DNA of 64,000 bases from Brevibacillus brevis (GTDB lineage Bacteria; Bacillota; Bacilli; Brevibacillales; Brevibacillaceae). Each line of letters begins with the position of its first letter. The first letter of the stretch is position 1. Positions 35,227-45,608 of this stretch are shown piece by piece. The notes beneath the pieces are model-generated. The model searched no databases, was not told the origin of the DNA, and saw only the letters and a program-made list of their open reading frames with translations. The translations under genes and the position numbers were made by a program. The DNA lies in contig NZ_CP041767.1 of assembly GCF_022026395.1 (NCBI RefSeq), forward strand, positions 1,375,501-1,439,500, written 5' to 3'.

Positions 35227-35257
35227 ATCATCTAATTAGAACATCATCTAATTGAAA
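35227..35257 (+). promoter_or_regulatory. direct-repeat operator candidate for the ArsR/DUF2087 gene
   Basis: ATCATCTAATTAGAA and ATCATCTAATTGAAA start 16 bases apart, 30 bases before the gene start. Paired repeats this close to the start fit an autoregulatory site. Confidence 0.45.
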
Positions 35258-35286
35258 CGATCAATCAAAGAAAGGAGTACCCCATT

Positions 35287-35916
35287 TTGCAATTAGACCA
35301 ACTCGTCACCTTTTACAAAGCACTCGGAGACCCGACGCGCGTACGCATTCTCGCGATTTTGGCAAATGGCCCCCTGCATGGACAGGCGTTGGCAGGCAAG
35401 CTCGGTGTGACACCTCCCACTATTACTCACCATATGGCAAAGCTTCGGGAAGCAGGTGTCGTTTACGAACGGCGTGATAAAAACACCATTTACTTTTACC
35501 TGCACGAAGCCAATGTAAAACGCCAGTCGCAGGCAATCGTGAACGTCATGGAAAAAGCAAAGGATTCGACAGCAGAGGACATTTTTGCACAAGACAATTC
35601 TCATGTTCAAAGGAGGCATCAGATGGCAGCGGAAAAAATGCAGGTCATTCGCAGCTTCATTACGTCAGATGGCAAGCTGAAACAAATCCCGTCCCAGCGT
35701 AAGAAAAAGCTGATCGTCTTTGAATACATGGTTCGAGGGTTAGAAAAAGACCGCAAATACAAGGAACCAGAGATCAACGAATACATTCGCCAATTCCACG
35801 AAGATTATGCTACGATTCGCAGGGAATTCATCATGAATCATTATATGTATCGGGAAGAAGGCATCTACGAGCTGAACCCGGAGGAAATGTGGGCAAAAGC
35901 CGAAGACCTGCAATAG
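35287..35916 (+). CDS. ArsR-type winged-helix regulator with DUF2087 domain
   Basis: 209 aa. Residues 1-80 form an ArsR winged helix (ALGDPTRVRILAILANGPLHGQALAGKLGVTPPTITHHM), with no obvious metal-binding Cys pair. Residues about 115-200 are DUF2087 (FITSDGKLKQIPSQRKKKLIVFEYM and YATIRREFIMNHYMYRE), a domain often fused to DNA-binding regions. The TTG start at 35287 is 9 bases after AAAGGAG. The ligand is unknown. Probably binds the direct repeats just upstream. Confidence 0.85.
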   Translation: MQLDQLVTFYKALGDPTRVRILAILANGPLHGQALAGKLGVTPPTITHHMAKLREAGVVYERRDKNTIYFYLHEANVKRQSQAIVNVMEKAKDSTAEDIFAQDNSHVQRRHQMAAEKMQVIRSFITSDGKLKQIPSQRKKKLIVFEYMVRGLEKDRKYKEPEINEYIRQFHEDYATIRREFIMNHYMYREEGIYELNPEEMWAKAEDLQ

Positions 35917-36095
35917 CTGGGAATCGTTCCCTCCTGAACTGAACAGAAAAAAGGACAACCTTCGGCACTGCCGCTCAGGTTGTCGAAGCAATAGAATGTC
36001 ACACAAATCCATTATAGCGAGAGCTCTATCGGGTTTGTATGATAAACAGCTGGGAATAGAGGAAAAGTATTTCCAGCGTTGCTTCTCCCCAAATG

Positions 36096-36138
36096 AAAAA
36101 GGCATGTGAACGTAAATTTGTTCTCATGCCCTTTTTTT
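36096..36138. terminator. bidirectional terminator between ArsR gene and ytpI
   Basis: Stem GGCATG-GAAC / GTTC-CATGCC with A and T tracts outside. A second hairpin without T run (GACAACCT / AGGTTGTC) lies at about 35952-35981. Confidence 0.8.
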
Positions 36139-36448
36139 ATACCCCTTTTTTCAATTCTGCTTGCCAAGCTGTACGATAACGGAAATAATTGCGCGTTCCC
36201 AAAAATAAATTCATAGCCCCTACAATCAGCATGATCAATGCAACGACAATGCGGATCGTATCGAGCGAATCAAAAGTAAACTGATTGATGCCGAACAAAG
36301 AAACGAGTATCCCCAATGACACATTCATCTTCCCCAGCAGCATACGCGATTCAAGCGGATGGATGCCTCGTCTGCGAGCATGGATACTATAGTAGACGCT
36401 GGCTACTAGGGAAGCGAGAATACCGGTCATGTAAAAGGCAGACCACAT
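36137..36448 (-). CDS. ytpI: YtpI-family membrane protein
   Basis: 103 aa with three hydrophobic segments and the family pattern SRMLLGKMNVSLGILVSLFGINQF...GAMNLFLGTRNYFRYR. Start ATG 36448 was chosen because AAAGGAT lies about 9 bases before it; longer in-frame starts lack a site. B. subtilis ytpI also lies in the ytoI-dnaE neighbourhood. Function unknown. Confidence 0.75.
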   Translation of the reverse strand: MWSAFYMTGILASLVASVYYSIHARRRGIHPLESRMLLGKMNVSLGILVSLFGINQFTFDSLDTIRIVVALIMLIVGAMNLFLGTRNYFRYRTAWQAELKKGV

Positions 36449-36617
36449 AGATGGATTCATCCTTTCTAGCCATTCTGGTATTACCCATCCTACCAAAATC
36501 AGGGGATAACGGTCAAACACAAGTAAGAACGTTTGTTCTTATCGTCCGTATGGGCTATACTTCCGGTATAATGTAAGAGAGAAAGTTTCAATCGTGAAAA
36601 GTGAGAGGGGTAATATC

Positions 36618-39600
36618 ATGACCTCCTTTGTCCATTTGCATGTTCATACGGAGTACAGTCTGCTGGATGGAGCAGCACGTATCGATGCGCTAGTGAAGCG
36701 AGCCAGCGAATTGGGCATGCATGCACTGGCGATGACAGACCATGCCAATCTGTACGGGGCGATCCCGTTTTATAAAGCTTGTCTGGAGGCAGGCATCCAA
36801 CCGATTATCGGGATGGAAATATACGTAATAGAGGGAAATCTTCAAGATCGCGTGCGAAATGCACCGCCGCCTAGTCATCTGATCGTTCTCGCTGAAAACG
36901 AAACGGGCTACCGGAATCTCCTGAGGCTGGCGACAATCGCGAACACAGACGGCAACTACATCCTTCCGCGTCTCAACAAAGAAGTGTTGGCAAAGCATAC
37001 AGACGGCCTCATAGCACTAAGCGGCTGTCAGCAAGGGGAAGTACCCAAGCTGTTACTGGCTGGAGAAGCGGACGCTGCGAAGGAAGCAGCCCGCAAGTAT
37101 CAGCGAATGTTTGGAGAGCACCATTTTTACTTGGAGCTGGCTGATCACGGACTGGAAGTGGAGCGCAGGCTGAATGCTCGTCTCGTGAAACTGAGCCAGG
37201 AGACGGGGATTCCGCTGATTGCGACGAACAACGTTCACTACATCCACAGGGAGGATCACCAGCAGCATGATATCTTGTTGGCGATCAAGGAAGGCAAGAC
37301 GGTTGGCGAAGAAAACCGTTTTCGCTATGAGACGGATCAATACTATCTGAAAAGTGCCGAGGAAATGGCGGCGCTCTTTGCCTTTGCTCCCCAGGCGTTA
37401 GCGAATACGATAGCAGTTGCTGACAGGTGCAAGCTGAACCTTACCTTTGGCGTGCATATTTTGCCGGAATTTCCTTTGGCAGAGGGACAAGATTCGACGC
37501 AGTATTTGCGTGAACTGTGTGAAAAGGGCTGCCGGGAGCGATACGGCGAGATTACGCCAGAGGCACAAGCGCGTCTGGATCACGAGCTGGCGATTATTAC
37601 AGGGACGGGCTTCACCGATTACTTCCTGATCGTATGGGATTTCATGCGGTACGCTCACGAGAACGGGATACCGACGGGACCTGGACGCGGGTCTGCGGCA
37701 GGTAGCCTGGTCGCGTACGTATTGAAAATCACGAATGTCGATCCACTTCGCTTTCACTTGCTCTTTGAACGCTTCCTCAACCCAGAGCGGGTGACGATGC
37801 CCGATATTGATATCGATTTTTCCGTAGAGCGTCGTGACGAAGTCATTCACTATGTAGCGAGCAAATACGGTCATGATCGCGTCGCCCAGATCATTACCTT
37901 TGGTACGATGGCGGCTCGTGCAGCTGTGCGCGATGTTGGACGGGCGCTAGGCTTGTCTTTGGGCATCGTGGATCGTGTTGCCAAAATGATTCCGCAATCG
38001 CCAGGCATGACGATTGAACGGGCGATGCAGATCAACCCGGATATCGGCAAGCTGTGCGCAGAAAACAAACAGGCAGCACAACTGATCGAAACGGCAAGGG
38101 GCGTAGAAGGTTTACCGCGTCACGCCTCTACGCATGCGGCGGGTGTCGTCATTTCGCGTGAACCGCTGAAGAATTACGTTCCATTACAGACGGGCAACGA
38201 AGGCTTGGCCCTTACTCAGTATCCGATGGAGATTCTCGAAGAAGTCGGTTTGTTGAAGATGGACTTCCTCGGCTTGCGCAATTTGACAATCATACAGGAG
38301 ACGTTGCGTCATTTGCAGGAGCAGGGAATATCGCTTGATCTGGATAAGCTGCCGACAGACGACGAGAAAACGTTTCGCATGCTCTCCCGTGGGGAGACAA
38401 CCGGCATTTTCCAATTGGAATCTTCGGGGATGCGCAATGTGCTGCGAGATTTGAAGCCGAGCAGCCTTGATGACATCATTGCGGTTCTGGCATTGTATCG
38501 CCCGGGGCCGATGGAGATTATCCCGCAGTATATCGCCGCCAAACACGGGCAGAGCAAAGTGCAGTACGCTCATCCGGTACTCGAGCCGATTTTGCGGGAG
38601 ACGCACGGTTTTATGATTTATCAGGAGCAAATCATGCAGATTTCCTCAACACTGGCAGGCTTCAGCCTTGGTGAGGCAGATATTTTGCGCCGAGCGGTCG
38701 GGAAAAAGAAACGGGAGCTATTGGCGGAGCAGCGGGAGAAGTTCGTGGCCGGTTGTGTCCGGCAAGGGTACGGAGAAGAGCTGGGCAATCAAGTCTACGA
38801 TTTGATTGTGCGCTTTGCCGATTATGGCTTCAACAAAGCCCACTCGGTTGCTTATGCGGTTATCGCCTACCAGATGGCTTATTTGAAAGCAACGTATCCC
38901 CTTGCGTTCATGGCAGCGCTATTATCCTTGTCCATTGGAAGTCAAACGAGGATTGCCGAATACACGGAGGAAGCGCGGCGACTGCAGCTTACCGTACTCG
39001 GGCCTGACGTAAATAAGAGCTTGGCCTACTTTACAGTGGAGCAGGATGCGATTCGCTTTGGTTTGGCCGCAGTGAAAAACGTCGGCTACGGTGCCATTGA
39101 ATCGATCGTGAAAGAGCGCAAAGGCAGACCGTATCGCGATGTCTTTGATTTTTGTGCGCGCGTGGATGCGCGGTTAGTCAATCGCAGAGTAGTAGAGTCG
39201 CTCACTTTATGCGGCGCGTTGGACTCGTTGCCAGGCCATCGCAGTCAGCTTTTGCTATTGCTGGATGAAGCGGTAGGGAAGGCAAACAGCAAGAGAATTG
39301 AGCGAGACGCCAACCAACTCAATCTATTTGCGGGAGAAGAAGATACGACACCTTTGCGCGAGCCAGCAGAATATCCCGAGGTACCGCCGCTCTCACATAC
39401 ACAGCAATTAAAAGAGGAGCGGGATTTGATCGGGGTATACATCTCCGGTCATCCACTTGATCAGTTTGCTCATGTCGCGAACCGCCCGGAAGTATCGGTT
39501 ATCTCTTCGTTGGGGGATGTGCCACGCGACAAGACGGTAAAAGTCTTTGGAATGATTACGGAAGCCAGACGCATCCAAACGAAAAAAGGGGACCCGATGG

Positions 39601-40046
39601 CATTTATTACGCTAGAGGACAAAACCGCACCAGTAGAGCTGGTCGTTTTCCCGCAGGTGTATGCGAAGTACGGGCCACTGCTCGAGCGCGAACAAATCGT
39701 CGTGGCAGAAGCCCGAGTCGATCACCAGGAAGACATGGTCAAGCTCTTGGCTTCCCGCTTCTGGGATGCACAAACGCTGCCGCAGCCGAAGTCTGAGACT
39801 GTATTATTTGTCAAAATATCTGCAGAGCAAGAGCACGATTCGACGCTGCAAAAACTTTCACGCTTGTTTGTCGAAAAAAAAGGAACGATTCCTGTTATCC
39901 TCTTCTACGAGGGAAAAAGACAGACAATTCGCCTGCCAGAAGCAAATTGGGTAGACGTAGATGAGTCATTTTTGGAGCAAGCGCGAGAAATTGTGGGGCC
40001 TGACAGCGTAATTCGGAAAGAAATGCCTATAAATTGGGGAGGATGA
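36618..40046 (+). CDS. dnaE: DNA polymerase III alpha subunit DnaE
   Basis: 1142 aa. N-terminal PHP domain (HLHVHTEYSLLDGAARID, MTDHANLYGA), then the polymerase core with the catalytic acids in PDIDIDFSVERRDEV (metal-binding Asp residues) and GPGRGSAAGSLVAY. The thumb and fingers include FQLESSGMRNVL and YRPGPMEIIP. A helix-hairpin-helix region and a C-terminal OB fold (KVFGMITEARRI) follow. In Firmicutes DnaE extends RNA primers on the lagging strand and hands over to PolC; it is also error-prone. ATG 36618 follows GAGAGGGG. A TATAAT lies at 36567-36572. Confidence 0.95.
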   Translation: MTSFVHLHVHTEYSLLDGAARIDALVKRASELGMHALAMTDHANLYGAIPFYKACLEAGIQPIIGMEIYVIEGNLQDRVRNAPPPSHLIVLAENETGYRNLLRLATIANTDGNYILPRLNKEVLAKHTDGLIALSGCQQGEVPKLLLAGEADAAKEAARKYQRMFGEHHFYLELADHGLEVERRLNARLVKLSQETGIPLIATNNVHYIHREDHQQHDILLAIKEGKTVGEENRFRYETDQYYLKSAEEMAALFAFAPQALANTIAVADRCKLNLTFGVHILPEFPLAEGQDSTQYLRELCEKGCRERYGEITPEAQARLDHELAIITGTGFTDYFLIVWDFMRYAHENGIPTGPGRGSAAGSLVAYVLKITNVDPLRFHLLFERFLNPERVTMPDIDIDFSVERRDEVIHYVASKYGHDRVAQIITFGTMAARAAVRDVGRALGLSLGIVDRVAKMIPQSPGMTIERAMQINPDIGKLCAENKQAAQLIETARGVEGLPRHASTHAAGVVISREPLKNYVPLQTGNEGLALTQYPMEILEEVGLLKMDFLGLRNLTIIQETLRHLQEQGISLDLDKLPTDDEKTFRMLSRGETTGIFQLESSGMRNVLRDLKPSSLDDIIAVLALYRPGPMEIIPQYIAAKHGQSKVQYAHPVLEPILRETHGFMIYQEQIMQISSTLAGFSLGEADILRRAVGKKKRELLAEQREKFVAGCVRQGYGEELGNQVYDLIVRFADYGFNKAHSVAYAVIAYQMAYLKATYPLAFMAALLSLSIGSQTRIAEYTEEARRLQLTVLGPDVNKSLAYFTVEQDAIRFGLAAVKNVGYGAIESIVKERKGRPYRDVFDFCARVDARLVNRRVVESLTLCGALDSLPGHRSQLLLLLDEAVGKANSKRIERDANQLNLFAGEEDTTPLREPAEYPEVPPLSHTQQLKEERDLIGVYISGHPLDQFAHVANRPEVSVISSLGDVPRDKTVKVFGMITEARRIQTKKGDPMAFITLEDKTAPVELVVFPQVYAKYGPLLEREQIVVAEARVDHQEDMVKLLASRFWDAQTLPQPKSETVLFVKISAEQEHDSTLQKLSRLFVEKKGTIPVILFYEGKRQTIRLPEANWVDVDESFLEQAREIVGPDSVIRKEMPINWGG

Positions 40047-40080
40047 GGAATGTCCTCCCTTTTTCGCCGTTTTCGGCAGG

Positions 40081-40109
40081 TTTACAGGAGAACAGTTTTT
40101 TATTATATT
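40081..40109 (+). promoter_or_regulatory. promoter of the malic enzyme gene
   Basis: TTTACA (40081-40086), 17 bases and TATATT (40104-40109). The GntR-type palindrome lies just downstream. Confidence 0.45.
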
Positions 40110-40126
40110 GAGAGCATAACTCAATG

Positions 40127-40141
40127 AGTGGTCAGACCACT
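40127..40141 (+). promoter_or_regulatory. GntR/FadR-type operator
   Basis: AGTGGTCAGACCACT is a perfect 15-bp palindrome with the TGGTNNNACCA core used by FadR-subfamily GntR regulators. A FadR-type gene lies directly downstream of the malic enzyme gene, so it is the likely binder. Confidence 0.6.
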
Positions 40142-40214
40142 TGGAATACCCCAGGCGTTTTTACTGCCTACAAGCAATCATAGAAACTATTATCGTGAAA
40201 TGGAGTGGGATCTC

Positions 40215-41459
40215 ATGTCCAACCTGAGAGAGGAAGCACTGGAGCTTCACAGAAAACATCAAGGAAAATTGGAGGCAGTGACCAAGGTACCCGTTCGCAA
40301 TGCTTACGATCTGAGTCTAGCCTATTCTCCTGGGGTTGCTGAACCTTGCAAAGATATTTTCGATGACAAGTCCAAAGTGTACGATTACACGATGAAAGGC
40401 AATCTGGTTGCAGTAGTCAGCGACGGTACTGCCGTACTGGGTCTCGGAAACATCGGACCAGAAGCAGCAATGCCGGTTATGGAAGGGAAAGCGGTTTTGT
40501 TCAAATCCTTCGCAGGCGTAGATGCATTCCCGATCTGCTTGAATACGACAGATGTAGATAAAATTGTAGAGACAGTAAAACTGCTCGAGCCTACTTTTGG
40601 TGGCGTGAACTTGGAAGATATCGCAGCTCCTGCATGCTTCGAAATCGAAGAGCGTCTGAAGCGCGAAACAAACATCCCGATTTTCCACGATGACCAACAC
40701 GGTACAGCAATCGTTACAGCGGCAGGTCTGATCAATGCGCTGCGCGTGGTGGACAAAAAGCTGGAAGATATCCGCGTAGTAGCGAACGGTGCAGGTGCAG
40801 CTGGTATCGCAATCATGAAGCTTTTGATTTCCATGGGCGTGAAAGAAGTCATCATGGTTGATACAAAAGGAATCGTGTACGAAGGCCGTCCATTCGGTAT
40901 GAACCCGGTGAAGGAACAAATGGCGAAAATTACGAACCGCAGCATGCTGCAAGGTGACCTGGCTGATGCAATGAAGGGCGCTGACGTATTCGTCGGTGTA
41001 TCCGTAGCTGGCGCTGTTACACAAGACATGGTTCGTTCGATGAACCGCGATCCGATCATTTTCGCTATGGCAAACCCAGTACCAGAAATCATGCCGCAAG
41101 AAGCAAAAGAAGCAGGTGCGGCAGTAATCGGTACAGGCCGTTCCGACTTCCCGAACCAAGTAAACAACGTACTGGCATTCCCGGGAATCTTCCGTGGCGC
41201 GTTGGATGTACGTGCAACGGAGATCAACGAAGAAATGAAGCTGGCTGCTGTATATGCAATCGCAGACCTGATCACGCCAGAAGAGCTTACTGCGGATAAA
41301 GTAATCCCTTCCGCATTCGATCCACGTGTTGCGCCAAACGTAGCTGCGGCAGTAGCAAAAGCAGCGATGGAAACAGGTGTTGCTCGCATCACAGTTGATC
41401 CGGAAGAAGTAAAACAAAAGACAACGAAATTGACAGCTATCTCTTACCAAGAAGCGTAA
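40215..41459 (+). CDS. ytsJ: NAD(P)-dependent malic enzyme, YtsJ-like
   Basis: 414 aa. Oxidative decarboxylation of malate to pyruvate. N-terminal LSLAYSPGVAEPCKDI, catalytic/metal region IPIFHDDQHGTAIV and Rossmann motif VVANGAGAAGIAI; DPIIFAMANPVPEI near the C-terminus. Matches B. subtilis YtsJ in length and position between dnaE and accD. Start taken at ATG 40215 (MSNLREEAL) by analogy and because GGAGTGGG precedes it; ATG 40200 is possible. The GntR-type operator and the downstream regulator suggest control by an organic acid. Confidence 0.92.
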   Translation: MSNLREEALELHRKHQGKLEAVTKVPVRNAYDLSLAYSPGVAEPCKDIFDDKSKVYDYTMKGNLVAVVSDGTAVLGLGNIGPEAAMPVMEGKAVLFKSFAGVDAFPICLNTTDVDKIVETVKLLEPTFGGVNLEDIAAPACFEIEERLKRETNIPIFHDDQHGTAIVTAAGLINALRVVDKKLEDIRVVANGAGAAGIAIMKLLISMGVKEVIMVDTKGIVYEGRPFGMNPVKEQMAKITNRSMLQGDLADAMKGADVFVGVSVAGAVTQDMVRSMNRDPIIFAMANPVPEIMPQEAKEAGAAVIGTGRSDFPNQVNNVLAFPGIFRGALDVRATEINEEMKLAAVYAIADLITPEELTADKVIPSAFDPRVAPNVAAAVAKAAMETGVARITVDPEEVKQKTTKLTAISYQEA

Positions 41460-41564
41460 AATACTCTTTATCGAGGCACCGACGACACCCTCCGCGAAAA
41501 AACGTAGGCTTCTTACAAACGTGGAGGGTGCTCCTCGTTGAAGGTACGAGTAAGGGGGATAATC

Positions 41565-42236
41565 GTGCTCGACTCTTCTCAAGATCGAAAGGTTTACGAA
41601 GGAATTCTCCTGCAACTTCATGAAATCATTCAGGAGCAAAACTTGCGGCCCGGGGACAAGCTGCCGTCTGAGCGAGAGCTGTCCGAACAACTGGGAGCAG
41701 GGCGTTCCTCTGTACGCGAGGCTCTTCGGGCTCTCGAGCTGCTCGGACTCATTGAGACACGTCGCGGAGAAGGCACCTTCCTCAAGCATTACCGGCACAA
41801 TCGACTGATCGATATTCTTGGCTTTTTTATCCTACGGGATACCAAAACCAAGAAGGACTTGATCGAAATGCGGCGAATGCTAGAGCTGGATGCTGTCCGC
41901 CTAGCCTGTAGACGGGCGACGGACAAGCATTTTGATGAAATGGAACGCATCCTGGCCATTGCAGAGGAAAGAGTAGCAAGGGGCGAGGTACCTGCGGAGG
42001 AAGATTATCAGTTTCATCGTGTCATATGTCGCTCCAGCCGTAACTCGATTTTGCATCGCATCTGGACGCCTTTGGTTGAGTACAGCAACAGTATTCGCAT
42101 TGAATCACTGTCGCGCGAAGGCAGAGCAAGTGCAGCACTCGTAGAGCATCGACAGATTATGGAAGCCATTCGCGAAGGCGATGTGAACGTCGCATTAGAG
42201 AGAATGAAACAGCATTTGGAGAACAGCAAGCTTTAG
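41565..42236 (+). CDS. FadR-family GntR transcriptional regulator
   Basis: 223 aa. N-terminal GntR winged helix (GDKLPSERELSEQLGAGRSSVREALRALELLGLIETRRGEGTF) and an all-helical FCD effector domain with His and Asp residues for a metal-bound organic-acid ligand (EDYQFHRVICRSSRN, EHRQIMEAI). The start is GTG 41565 behind AAGGGGGA, or possibly TTG 41538 behind GGAGGGTG. Likely represses the malic enzyme gene through the palindrome at 40127. Related members answer to lactate, pyruvate or glycolate. Confidence 0.87.
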   Translation: MLDSSQDRKVYEGILLQLHEIIQEQNLRPGDKLPSERELSEQLGAGRSSVREALRALELLGLIETRRGEGTFLKHYRHNRLIDILGFFILRDTKTKKDLIEMRRMLELDAVRLACRRATDKHFDEMERILAIAEERVARGEVPAEEDYQFHRVICRSSRNSILHRIWTPLVEYSNSIRIESLSREGRASAALVEHRQIMEAIREGDVNVALERMKQHLENSKL

Positions 42237-42317
42237 TTTTCCCTCAATTTGCGAGGGGCGCTGGCGCTGTGATATGATGATGCAGACCTGTATTGGACGA
42301 TTGAGGAGGAAGCCAGC

Positions 42318-42500
42318 ATGTGGACGGTCATCTACATCGCTCCTAGCGCTAGAATTGCAGAACGGATACAGCAACGTTTGACAGATGAAGGGTTTTTGGT
42401 AAAGGTTCGCGAAGGCAGGGTCTCCAAGCAATACGAGATTCTCGTGCCCGAGAGCGAACTAAACGAAGTCCGGGATGTTCTCGGCACGATCCTTCACTGA
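42318..42500 (+). CDS. small conserved protein, DUF2007-like
   Basis: 60 aa. A compact ferredoxin-like beta-alpha-beta pattern ([20 protein letters not shown] and [17 protein letters not shown]), as in small DUF2007-type proteins, though the match is weak. Starts behind GAGGAAGCC and lies 20 bases before accD, so it is probably translated with the acetyl-CoA carboxylase subunits. Function unknown. Confidence 0.6.
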   Translation: MWTVIYIAPSARIAERIQQRLTDEGFLVKVREGRVSKQYEILVPESELNEVRDVLGTILH

Positions 42501-42520
42501 AGAGAAAGGTGGGTGTACCT

Positions 42521-43465
42521 GTGCTTAAAGATCTGTTTGGGAAAAAGCGCAAATTCGCTACAGTTCCTTCAGAGACACTAGCACGTGTCCCTGCTTCCAC
42601 CGACATGAGCAAGGAAGCGGGTACGAAAGAAAAGGAAGTCCCTGAGGGATTGATGAATAAATGCCCACATTGTGGGACGATTCACTACTCGAAGGATTTG
42701 GAGAAGAACTTGCGCGTCTGCAAAGGCTGCCAGTTCCACTACTCCATGTCCGCTCCAGAGCGTCTGCAAGCGCTTCTGGATGATGGGGTTCTGACAGAAG
42801 AATTTGATGCCAATTTGATAACAGCCAATCCACTCGGTTTTCCTGGCTATTTGGAAAAACTGGAGCAAGATATGGCCAACACCAATTTGAACGAGGCGAT
42901 CATTACAGGTGAAGGTCTCCTGAGTGGGAACCGCATCGTGATTGGGGTCATGGATTCTCGTTTCCGTATGGCGAGTATGGGATCGGTCGTCGGGGAAAAA
43001 ATCACGCGCGCAATTGAGCAAGCGATCGAACGGCGTTTGCCTTTCATTTTGTTCAGTGCATCTGGTGGAGCACGCATGCAAGAAGGTGTGTTGAGCCTGA
43101 TGCAAATGGCGAAAACCAGCGCAGCGTTGTCTCGATTGGATCGCGAACGCTTGCTGTTTGTCTCGGTCATGACAAATCCTACATATGGTGGGGTATCAGC
43201 GAGCTTTTCTTCGTTGGGAGATTACAATATCGCAGAACCAGGAGCTATGATCGGTTTTGCTGGGCGTCGAGTCATTGAGCAAACGATCCGTCAGGAGTTG
43301 CCAAAAGACTTCCAAACAGCGGAATTCTTGTTAAAAAACGGGCAACTCGATATGGTGGTACACCGTAAGGATATGCGAAATACGCTGTCCAAACTGGTAG
43401 AGATGCACACGTCTCGGGAAGGAGTAGAAACATGGCAGGCGAGCTCTCCTTTGAAAAGCCATTAG
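42521..43465 (+). CDS. accD: acetyl-CoA carboxylase carboxyltransferase beta subunit
   Basis: 314 aa. N-terminal four-Cys zinc ribbon (CPHCGTIHY and CKGCQFHY) followed by a crotonase-like core with [11 protein letters not shown] and [20 protein letters not shown]. With AccA it transfers carboxyl from biotin to acetyl-CoA to give malonyl-CoA. GTG 42521 fits the usual MLKDLF N-terminus and the AAAGGTGG site. The end overlaps accA by 34 bp. Confidence 0.94.
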   Translation: MLKDLFGKKRKFATVPSETLARVPASTDMSKEAGTKEKEVPEGLMNKCPHCGTIHYSKDLEKNLRVCKGCQFHYSMSAPERLQALLDDGVLTEEFDANLITANPLGFPGYLEKLEQDMANTNLNEAIITGEGLLSGNRIVIGVMDSRFRMASMGSVVGEKITRAIEQAIERRLPFILFSASGGARMQEGVLSLMQMAKTSAALSRLDRERLLFVSVMTNPTYGGVSASFSSLGDYNIAEPGAMIGFAGRRVIEQTIRQELPKDFQTAEFLLKNGQLDMVVHRKDMRNTLSKLVEMHTSREGVETWQASSPLKSH

Positions 43466-44388
43466 TAGAATTACAGGATAAGATTAAGGAATTGCGCCGT
43501 TTTACTGAGGAAAAGGGAATTGACTTCTCTGACGAAGTACAGCGTCTCGAACAAAAATCAAAAGAGCTTGCTGTGCAAATTTACGGCAATTTGACTCCAT
43601 GGCAACGCGTACAGCTGGCTCGTCATCCGGAACGGCCAACGACTTTGGACTATATACAACTACTTTTTACTGATTTTATCGAGGTTCATGGAGACCGTTT
43701 GTTCGGAGACGACCATTCGATTGTGGGTGGAATTGCCAAGCTGGATGGACGTCCGGTTACGGTTATCGGTCACCAAAAAGGGAAAGACACGAAAGACAAC
43801 ATCAAGCGTAATTTCGGGATGGCTCATCCAGAAGGCTACCGGAAGGCATTGCGCATTATGCAGCAGGCGGATAAATTCGGTCGCCCGATCATCTGCTTTA
43901 TCAATACATCAGGGGCATATCCTGGAAAAGCGGCAGAAGAGCGCGGTCAGAGCGAAGCGATTGCTCGCAATCTGCGTGAAATGGCGACATTTGGCGTGCC
44001 GATTATTTGTATCGTCATCGGGGAAGGCGGAAGCGGCGGAGCCTTGGCGATTAGCGTAGGTAACCGCATCTATATGTTGGAGAATTCCTATTACTCCGTG
44101 ATTGCACCGGAGAGTGCCGCCGCGATTCTCTGGAGAGATTCCAGCTTGGGTATGCGGGCAGCGGAGACGATGAAAATTACGGCACCTGATTTGTTGGAAT
44201 TAGGAGTCATTGATGGAATTATTGATGAACCATTCGGAGGAGCCCATCGTGATTTGATCGCGCAGGCAGGCATGGTCAAGGCGGTCATCACGGAACAACT
44301 AGAACAGCTAGGGCGTTTAACTCCAGATGAATTGATACAGGACCGTTACGAGAAGTTTAAGCAGATCGGAGAATTCGCCTCCCTGTAA
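43432..44388 (+). CDS. accA: acetyl-CoA carboxylase carboxyltransferase alpha subunit
   Basis: 318 aa, full length. An N-terminal helical region, then the crotonase core with [24 protein letters not shown] and [11 protein letters not shown], which form the oxyanion pocket for biotin. Forms an A2B2 complex with AccD. Start ATG 43432 behind AAGGAG inside the accD end, so the subunits are coupled. A terminator overlaps the stop. Confidence 0.95.
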   Translation: MAGELSFEKPLVELQDKIKELRRFTEEKGIDFSDEVQRLEQKSKELAVQIYGNLTPWQRVQLARHPERPTTLDYIQLLFTDFIEVHGDRLFGDDHSIVGGIAKLDGRPVTVIGHQKGKDTKDNIKRNFGMAHPEGYRKALRIMQQADKFGRPIICFINTSGAYPGKAAEERGQSEAIARNLREMATFGVPIICIVIGEGGSGGALAISVGNRIYMLENSYYSVIAPESAAAILWRDSSLGMRAAETMKITAPDLLELGVIDGIIDEPFGGAHRDLIAQAGMVKAVITEQLEQLGRLTPDELIQDRYEKFKQIGEFASL

Positions 44389-44412
44389 GAAACAGGGGGC
44401 GTTTTTTTCTTT
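44376..44412 (+). terminator. terminator overlapping the end of accA
   Basis: Stem CGCCTCCCTGT / ACAGGGGGCG with a seven-T run. The stem begins inside the last accA codons. Confidence 0.85.
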
Positions 44413-44474
44413 TTTCTCCGAGGAAAATCTGCTACAATCGAAGTCGGATGAAAGAGTTATCAGAGCTTTCAAAA

Positions 44475-44558
44475 AGTATGGCACATATCTTTTGATTGTA
44501 TAACAGATATGAGGATTTGAGTGATACAGCATGTTTCATACAAAGTATGGTACATACT
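44475..44558 (+). promoter_or_regulatory. repeated palindromic sites upstream of pfkA
   Basis: AGTATGGTACATACT (44544-44558) has 6-base inverted arms. A related AGTATGGCACATAT lies 69 bases upstream (44475). Both are in the pfkA leader and may bind a dimeric repressor. The motif is not one I recognise. Confidence 0.4.
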
Positions 44559-44573
44559 GTTTCCGTTAAATGA

Positions 44574-45569
<996 letters not shown>

Positions 45570-45608
45570 TACTGACAGTTTTCGGAGTGTCGAGGAGGCT
45601 TACATCCT

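Noticed and set aside
40317-41798. 493-aa and 335-aa minus-strand ORFs opposite the malic enzyme
   Set aside because: Shadow frames of a well-recognised enzyme; composition is rich in Cys/His or Ser/Ile with no domain.
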